Origin: an uncultured Micrococcales bacterium
GTDB lineage: Bacteria; Actinomycetota; Actinomycetes; Actinomycetales; Microbacteriaceae
Length of the DNA: 11,160 bases
NCBI GenBank assembly: GCA_903927775.1
Contig: CAIYOE010000177.1
Location: 1-11,160, forward strand
Direction: 5' to 3'
Shown here: piece after piece, positions 7,269 to 11,160 of the stretch
Numbering within the stretch: position 1 is the stretch's first letter
Layout of the letters: every line of letters begins with the position of its first letter
Program-made: the position numbers and the translations under genes
Notes under the pieces: model-generated
Told to the model about the DNA's origin: nothing
Seen by the model: only the letters and a program-made list of their open reading frames with translations
The model's database searches: none

Positions 7269-8498
7269 ATGCCGTTGACCAAAAACGCCAAAGCCTTGCG
7301 TCGCGCTAATCCGCGACACGGAGTGCTGAAGGCTCGGTCTGCCGGCCGCAACTTGTTCTCGGTGCTTTGGCGAGGGCTTGCGGTACTGCTTAGCGCAACT
7401 CTTATCGTGGTGGGATATTCCGCCGGTACCATAGCCAGCCAGCTAAAAAACGGTGGCATACAACTCACGGATGCCAACGGTAATGCAATCGCTGCACCAG
7501 CTAACCTAAAGGGCCCAATCAACATGCTGTTGGTGGGTAGCGACACCCGTGCGGGCCAAGGTGGAGGTTTCGGTAACGTAACCTCGAACCTAGCCGACGT
7601 CATTATTTTGCTGCATGTCTCGGCTAACCGTAAGAATGCGGTTGCCATGAGCTTCCCCCGAGACCTGATGGTCCCTTTCCCGGCCTGCCCGAGCACAAGC
7701 GGCGGACCCGGCTACCTGCCTCAGTCACTTGGCCAGATCAACGCAACCATAGCCAACGGCGGGCCAGGTTGCACGCTTTTGACTGTCGAATCCATCACCG
7801 GCCTCAAGATTCCTTATCTGGCGATGATCAACTTCAAGGGTGTAATCGAGATGTCCAACGCCGTCGGTGGCGTGGACGTTTGTGTGGCCAATAGAATCCA
7901 CGACACCTACACCCGCCTAGATCTAGGCCCTGGAATGCACACTCTGCAGGGTTTGCAGGCACTTCAGTTCCTGCGAACACGTCACGGAATCGGCGATGGG
8001 TCCGACCTCTCGCGAATCAGTAACCAACAGGTTTTCATGTCTGCGCTGTTCCGAAAGATTAAGAGCCAGGGAGTTTTGACTAACCCTGTTTACCTTTACA
8101 GCCTCGCAAGTGCAGCGGCCAGAAACATGACCCTCAGCAGCAACATGACGGACTTGTCGGTTTTAGTTGGTTTGGCGAGTTCGCTCAAAAAGGTTTCGCC
8201 AGAAACCATGACATTTATTCAAGTGCCATCGATGGGCGGCATGCCGGCTCCAAACCAAGGACGTGTTCAACTGGTACCAGACCAGTCGCAACTACTTTTC
8301 ACAAAGTTGCAGAACGACGAACCCCTGGTCTTGGCCAAGAGTAATCCTGGCGCGGGTGCTCAGGCCACTCTGGCACCAACCGCGACACCCTCTGCAAGTT
8401 CGTCGGCTTCGGCCAGTGCCTCGCCTTCGGCAAGCGGTTCGGCTCTACCCGACTGGGTTCGCGGAACCAAGGGCTCTAGCAGCACCTGTTCTAACTAG
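7269..8498 (+). CDS. LytR-CpsA-Psr (LCP) family cell-wall glycopolymer ligase
   Basis: LCP proteins transfer lipid-linked glycopolymers (teichoic-acid-like or arabinogalactan-like) onto peptidoglycan at the outer face of the membrane. This 409-aa protein has a basic cytoplasmic N-terminus (1-30), one membrane segment (about 31-53) and an extracellular LCP domain (about 84-265). Visible LCP features are LLVGSDTR (87-94), LADVIIL (108-114), SFPRDLMVP (128-136) and the late block FLRTRHGIGDGSDLSRISNQQ in two parts (234-243 and 244-254), which carries the conserved arginines that bind pyrophosphate. Four cysteines (140, 168, 205, 407) lie outside the membrane and could form disulfides. The tail (about 368-393) is a Ser/Ala/Pro low-complexity linker. 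The start is uncertain: ATG 7269 gives the most natural N-terminus, ATG 7236 would add 11 residues, and the ATG at 7188 lies inside the tRNA. Unlike its neighbours it shows no 6-nt-spaced -10. Confidence 0.9.
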   Translation: MPLTKNAKALRRANPRHGVLKARSAGRNLFSVLWRGLAVLLSATLIVVGYSAGTIASQLKNGGIQLTDANGNAIAAPANLKGPINMLLVGSDTRAGQGGGFGNVTSNLADVIILLHVSANRKNAVAMSFPRDLMVPFPACPSTSGGPGYLPQSLGQINATIANGGPGCTLLTVESITGLKIPYLAMINFKGVIEMSNAVGGVDVCVANRIHDTYTRLDLGPGMHTLQGLQALQFLRTRHGIGDGSDLSRISNQQVFMSALFRKIKSQGVLTNPVYLYSLASAAARNMTLSSNMTDLSVLVGLASSLKKVSPETMTFIQVPSMGGMPAPNQGRVQLVPDQSQLLFTKLQNDEPLVLAKSNPGAGAQATLAPTATPSASSSASASASPSASGSALPDWVRGTKGSSSTCSN

Positions 8499-8522
8499 AG
8501 TTAGCACGAAACAGAATCTGGC

Positions 8523-9314
8523 TTAGCCCAGGTCTACTACCACAGGAACGTGGTCACTCGGGGCCTCGCCCTTTCGCTCGTCGCGCACAATCTCGGCTCC
8601 CTGTACCAGCTCAGCAAATGGCTCGTTTCCAAGAATGAAGTCGATTCGCATGCCTTCGTTTCGGGGGAACCGCAACTGCTGGTAATCCCAGTAGGTGTAT
8701 TTTTCCGGCGAGCGATCGCGAACCACGTCGGTGAGCCCGATCTGTTCGAATGCCTCAAACGCCTCGCGTTCCGGGGCTGAAACGTGTGTGGCACCGGCAA
8801 AATCCTCGATGTCCCAAACATCGGTGTCTAAAGGTGCGATGTTGAAATCGCCCATTAGCGCCAACGGCATGTCCCCCGAGTGCTCTTGGAACTCGGCGGT
8901 GGTGGCGGCCAGGCGATCCAGCCACTCCAGTTTGTAGGTGTAGTGGGGGTCATCCAGGGAACGCCCGTTTGGTACATAAAGCGACCACAGGCGAACGCCA
9001 TCAAAGGTGGCACCCAGCGCGCGGGCTTCCTCTACCTGTGGCTTGCCAGGTTTTCCAAAGCTCGGCATTCCGCTAAAGCCGATTTCAACGTCCTCGGCAG
9101 GAATCTTGGTGGCAAAGGCAACGCCGTTCCACTGGTCTAGTCCGTGCATGATCACCTGATAGCCAATCGCCTCAAAGGCGGCAATCGGGAACTGCTCGGG
9201 CTTGCATTTGATCTCTTGCATGGCAAGAACATCGATGTTGGACCGCTGCAGCCAGTCGGTTACCCGACCAACTCTGGTTCGAATGCTGTTTACGTTCCAA
9301 GTGGCTATGCGCAT
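8523..9314 (-). CDS. xth: Exodeoxyribonuclease III (AP endonuclease family)
   Basis: A 263-aa member of the exonuclease/endonuclease/phosphatase superfamily, ExoIII type, which cuts DNA at abasic sites and removes 3'-blocking groups in base-excision repair. Catalytic residues are visible in order: Asn7 in TWNVNS, Glu34 in QEIKC (metal ligand), Tyr113 in YVPNGR, Asp156 and Asn158 in GDFNIAP, the WDYQ and RIDFIL blocks (208-228), and the Asp254-His255 pair in PSDHVP near the C-terminus. The length and spacing match the E. coli/actinobacterial enzyme, so it appears complete. It converges on the LCP gene with 24 bp between stops and diverges from pyrE with only 16 bp between start codons. TAAGTT lies 6 nt upstream of the ATG, so the mRNA is probably leaderless; AAGGA ends right at the ATG, too near for a Shine-Dalgarno. 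Confidence 0.96.
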   Translation of the reverse strand: MRIATWNVNSIRTRVGRVTDWLQRSNIDVLAMQEIKCKPEQFPIAAFEAIGYQVIMHGLDQWNGVAFATKIPAEDVEIGFSGMPSFGKPGKPQVEEARALGATFDGVRLWSLYVPNGRSLDDPHYTYKLEWLDRLAATTAEFQEHSGDMPLALMGDFNIAPLDTDVWDIEDFAGATHVSAPEREAFEAFEQIGLTDVVRDRSPEKYTYWDYQQLRFPRNEGMRIDFILGNEPFAELVQGAEIVRDERKGEAPSDHVPVVVDLG

Positions 9315-9318
9315 TCCT

Positions 9319-9324
9319 TAAACT
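9319..9324 (+). promoter_or_regulatory. -10 element of a leaderless pyrE transcript
   Basis: TAAACT ends 6 nt before the pyrE ATG. It shares four base pairs (9321-9324) with the opposing xth -10. The TTCCAA at 9295-9300 is a poor -35 match. Confidence 0.6.
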
Positions 9325-9326
9325 TA
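9321..9326 (-). promoter_or_regulatory. -10 element of a leaderless xth transcript
   Basis: On the minus strand TAAGTT ends 6 nt before the xth ATG at 9314. Its overlap with the pyrE -10 means RNA polymerase could not open both directions at once. Confidence 0.6.
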
Positions 9327-9330
9327 AGGC

Positions 9331-9894
9331 ATGACTTTTACCTCTTCGGCCAAGCCTCGCCTAGTAGAACTAATCAAGGAGCTGGCTGTGGTTCACGGCC
9401 GCGTGACTCTTAGCAGTGGCATCGAGGCCGATTACTACGTTGACCTTCGTCGTGCCACCCTGCACCACGAGGCAGCTCCGCTTATCGGGCAAGTTATTTT
9501 GGACCTTCTGGACCAAAACGGCATTACCGAATTCGACTCGATTGGTGGCCTTACCATGGGAGCCGACCCTGTTGCCACGGCGGTTTTGCACCAGGCAGCG
9601 GCTCGCGGGCGCAGCATCGATGCCTTTGTGGTTCGCAAGGCAGCCAAGGCTCACGGCATGGGTCGCCAGGTAGAGGGCCCGGATGTAAAGGGCAAGCGAG
9701 TTGTTGTAGTAGAAGACACCAGCACCACCGGAGGTTCGCCACTCACCGCTGCCGAGGCGCTTGAATCGGCTGGAGCCACCATCGTGGCGATTGCCACCGT
9801 GGTTGATCGCAACACGGGAGCCCGGCAGGTTATCGAGGCCAAGGGTTATCGGTACCTAACCGCCGTTACCTTGGAGGACCTCAACCTAGGCTAG
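9331..9894 (+). CDS. pyrE: Orotate phosphoribosyltransferase
   Basis: Joins orotate to PRPP, giving OMP and pyrophosphate, the penultimate step of UMP synthesis. At 187 aa it is full length for the actinobacterial type. The PRPP-binding signature VVVVEDTSTTGGS is at 124-136. Upstream are the SSGIEADYYVDLR block (28-40), GGLTMGADP (72-80) and the flexible catalytic loop around VRKAAKAHG (101-109), with Lys103, Lys106 and His108. The gene stands alone here, away from other pyrimidine genes, and shares a very compact divergent promoter with xth. The ATG at 9331 is fixed by the -10 spacing and by a family-like N-terminus. I see no attenuator or pyrimidine-responsive leader; a leaderless transcript would leave no room for one. 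Confidence 0.96.
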   Translation: MTFTSSAKPRLVELIKELAVVHGRVTLSSGIEADYYVDLRRATLHHEAAPLIGQVILDLLDQNGITEFDSIGGLTMGADPVATAVLHQAAARGRSIDAFVVRKAAKAHGMGRQVEGPDVKGKRVVVVEDTSTTGGSPLTAAEALESAGATIVAIATVVDRNTGARQVIEAKGYRYLTAVTLEDLNLG

Positions 9895-10004
9895 AAACCA
9901 AATATGTGTGGTTATCCACCCATTCTGGCCGTTAGCTTAAGTGGTCCGAGTTTGACCTGCGTGTCAGTCTAGGTAGATAGCCAATCCTGACCTACCGTGT
10001 TTGC
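9895..10004 (+). other. Intergenic region between pyrE and the DUF3048 gene
   Basis: This is the longest gene-free stretch of the window (110 bp). It holds two short overlapping hairpin possibilities just after pyrE: AACCA (9896-9900) with TGGTT (9909-9913), and GTGG-TTAT-CCAC (9908-9919). Neither has a T-run, so neither is a convincing intrinsic terminator. TTGACC (9952-9957) with TAGATA (9974-9979), spacer 16, could be an upstream promoter. The better start signal is TACCGT at 9993-9998. Confidence 0.35.
9993..9998 (+). promoter_or_regulatory. -10 element of a leaderless DUF3048-gene transcript
   Basis: TACCGT ends 6 nt before the ATG at 10005, and no purine-rich Shine-Dalgarno lies between them. 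It follows the same spacing as pheA, serS, pyrE, xth and the lipid kinase. Confidence 0.55.
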
Positions 10005-11096
10005 ATGCTTAGCCTCAATCGCACCGCCAAAATCGTGGCAGTCCTTTTTGTCACAAACCTGGTTGGCGGATGCGCCATGGCAGTTGCCAATCACATTTCG
10101 GCAACGCCGACAGCAAGTGCAACGCCTACCACCATCTACCAGAGTGCTCCCCTTACCGGTGTTCAGTATGCGCAAGGCACCAATGCCTTCCTGGCCGGCC
10201 CGGTAGTCATGGGCAAGATCGACAACTCGCCAGAGGCCCGCCCCCAGTTGGGCTTGAGCAAGACAGACGTGGTCATCGATGAAATGGTAGAGGGCGGACT
10301 CACCCGATTCTTGGCAATCTGGCACAGCAACCTGCCAACCCAGTTCGGGCCGATTCGCAGCGTTCGTCCAATGGATCCAGATCTGGCCACTGCCTTTGGT
10401 GGAATAATCAACTACTCTGGCGGGCAGGCACCATTCGTAGCCGCCATGAAGGCCACCGGCATATACAACGCCGATGAAACCAGCGAGGTTGGCAAGGGCA
10501 CCATGACCCGAGTTACCAACCGCGTGGCACCTCACAACCTGTTTGTGAACGCCCAGATCCAACAGAGCAAACACCTTGACCTCTCCGCGCCAAAACAGTT
10601 TTTCAATTTCTCTCCAGAGAATGAAACCTCCATGGCCGGTGTCATGGGCAAACCTGTTATCGACGTAAAGGCTAAGTTCCCTGCGGCTACAGCGCTTTGG
10701 ACTTGGAACGGATCCGCATTCATGCGAACTCAAGATGGAAAGCCACTGACTGACGCCCTGGATGGCAAGCAACTTTCCGCTCAGAACGTGGTGGTCTTGA
10801 GAGTTGCTGTTGATCGCTCGTACAGAGACCCCCGCTATGGTTTTGTGCCTAAAACACTTTTGGAGGGCACCGGTAAAGGTCAAGTTTTCAGCGATGGAAA
10901 GGTCATCGATGTAGTTTGGACTAAGACCACAGCCAACAGTTACGTGCAGTTGGCGGCAACCAATGGCCAAGAGGTAACACTAGCCCCCGGCAACACCTGG
11001 TTTGAGCTGGTGCCGAGCGATGTGGGATCTGTGACGGTGGACTATAAAGCAGCCATGAGCAAGGCTCCGGCAGCAAGCCCCAAGGCCACCAAATAG
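10005..11096 (+). CDS. DUF3048 (YerB-like) lipoprotein
   Basis: A 363-aa predicted lipoprotein. The N-terminus has a short basic region (NRTAK), a hydrophobic segment (10-20) and a lipobox-like VGG-Cys ending at Cys23, after which the protein would be lipid-anchored outside the membrane. A Thr/Ala/Pro/Ser linker (32-43) leads to the DUF3048 domain. Recognisable blocks are MGKIDNSPEARPQLGL (69-84), DVVIDEMVEGGLTRFLAIWH (88-107), GPIRSVRPMDPDL (115-127) and INYSGGQAPF (135-144), and a second half from about 175 to 345 contains RYGFVPKTLLEGTG. The biochemical role of DUF3048 proteins such as B. subtilis YerB is not established; an envelope role is likely from location. The tail is Ala/Pro/Lys-rich. 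Cys23 is the only clear acylation candidate, although V rather than L at -3 makes the lipobox imperfect. It is followed by a co-directional gene after 26 bp, probably in one operon. Confidence 0.87.
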   Translation: MLSLNRTAKIVAVLFVTNLVGGCAMAVANHISATPTASATPTTIYQSAPLTGVQYAQGTNAFLAGPVVMGKIDNSPEARPQLGLSKTDVVIDEMVEGGLTRFLAIWHSNLPTQFGPIRSVRPMDPDLATAFGGIINYSGGQAPFVAAMKATGIYNADETSEVGKGTMTRVTNRVAPHNLFVNAQIQQSKHLDLSAPKQFFNFSPENETSMAGVMGKPVIDVKAKFPAATALWTWNGSAFMRTQDGKPLTDALDGKQLSAQNVVVLRVAVDRSYRDPRYGFVPKTLLEGTGKGQVFSDGKVIDVVWTKTTANSYVQLAATNGQEVTLAPGNTWFELVPSDVGSVTVDYKAAMSKAPAASPKATK

Positions 11097-11110
11097 ACTT
11101 CTTTCTAAGC

Positions 11111-11117
11111 AAAGGAG
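11111..11117 (+). promoter_or_regulatory. Ribosome binding site of the last gene
   Basis: AAAGGAG lies 5 nt before the GTG at 11123. It is the best Shine-Dalgarno in the window and belongs to a gene that appears to sit inside an operon. Confidence 0.65.
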
Positions 11118-11122
11118 CTCAA

Positions 11123-11160
11123 GTGTCGTCAGCCAACCATCACCGTGTAATTCCAGCCGA
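11123..11160 (+). CDS. Start of an unidentified gene, 3' end missing
   Basis: GTG at 11123 opens a frame without stop to the window edge, reading MSSANHHRVIPA. The strong Shine-Dalgarno and a 26-bp gap after the DUF3048 gene make it a credible downstream gene of that operon. Twelve residues are too few for me to name a family, and I do not recognise it. Confidence 0.55.
   Translation, partial: MSSANHHRVIPA

Larger units (their letters stand above)
9316..9329 (+). repeat. 14-bp inverted repeat between xth and pyrE
   Basis: CCTTAA-AC-TTAAGG has perfect 6-bp arms around a 2-nt centre and fills nearly all of the 16 bp between the two start codons. It contains both predicted -10 hexamers. It may simply be two back-to-back -10 elements, or also a binding site for a regulator. 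Confidence 0.75.
39..10911. repeat. Dispersed palindromic octamer CATCGATG (at least 15 copies)
   Basis: The self-complementary octamer CATCGATG begins at 39, 973, 2254, 2553, 2595, 3105, 3584, 3737, 3887, 6317, 8227, 9230, 9615, 10274 and 10904, counted by eye. All copies lie inside genes. In 14 of 15 the coding frame reads xxC ATC GAT Gxx, that is Ile-Asp followed by a codon starting with G; the copy at 8227 reads Ser-Met. Part of the excess therefore comes from protein sequence and codon choice. Whether the DNA word itself has a function is unknown. Confidence 0.6.

Noticed and set aside
7127..7696. A 189-codon minus-strand frame over the tRNA and the LCP gene
   Set aside because: It runs through a clear tRNA on the opposite strand and shows no domain; it is a shadow.
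9912..9920. DnaA-box-like TTATCCACC after pyrE
   Set aside because: It is a single near-match (8 of 9) without a cluster, an AT-rich element or dnaA/dnaN nearby; most likely chance.
9969..10970. A 333-codon open frame on the minus strand opposite the DUF3048 gene
   Set aside because: Its translation is Cys/His/Gly-rich without family motifs and mirrors a well-supported lipoprotein gene; it is an antisense shadow.
1..11160. CRISPR arrays, insertion sequences, integrase genes or prophage genes
   Set aside because: I searched by eye for regularly spaced repeats, terminal inverted repeats and transposase or integrase motifs and found none.

Overview
The window looks like core chromosome of an actinobacterium, most likely a small-genome planktonic member of the Microbacteriaceae (the Rhodoluna/Aquiluna type). 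The reasons are moderate GC (roughly mid-50s percent by eye), very short intergenic gaps, actinobacterial forms of SerRS, PheA and an LCP protein, and starts that look leaderless. This placement is an inference from gene content and style. No marker gene was compared.

Layout, left to right: the 3' part of an exported VanY-type D,D-carboxypeptidase (+); pgm, phosphoglucomutase (-); pheA, prephenate dehydratase (+); a diacylglycerol/sphingosine-kinase-family lipid kinase (-), tail to tail with pheA; a two-gene toxin-antitoxin module (RHH antitoxin and Doc-type Fic toxin, +); serS (+); a Cof-type HAD phosphatase (+); tRNA-Ser(UGA) (+); an LCP (LytR-CpsA-Psr) cell-wall ligase (+); xth, exonuclease III (-); pyrE, orotate phosphoribosyltransferase (+); a DUF3048 (YerB-like) lipoprotein (+); and the first codons of one more gene (+). 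No gap exceeds 300 bases; the largest is the ~110 bp between pyrE and the DUF3048 gene.

Functionally the window mixes envelope work (VanY, lipid kinase, LCP, DUF3048 lipoprotein, and the glucose-1-phosphate supply from Pgm), amino-acid and nucleotide synthesis (PheA, PyrE), translation (SerRS beside a serine tRNA), DNA repair (Xth) and one accessory element, the TA module, which sits neatly between two core genes.

Four observations go beyond routine annotation. (1) Nearly every gene that heads a transcription unit has a -10-like hexamer (TANNNT) ending exactly 6 nt before its start codon and no usable Shine-Dalgarno, while genes inside operons do have one: a consistent leaderless grammar. 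(2) xth and pyrE start 16 bp apart, and their two -10 boxes overlap inside a 14-bp inverted repeat, which suggests one symmetric bidirectional promoter. (3) The palindromic octamer CATCGATG occurs at least 15 times. (4) The TA promoter is the only one with a consensus -35, and a 15-bp perfect inverted repeat lies over its -10.
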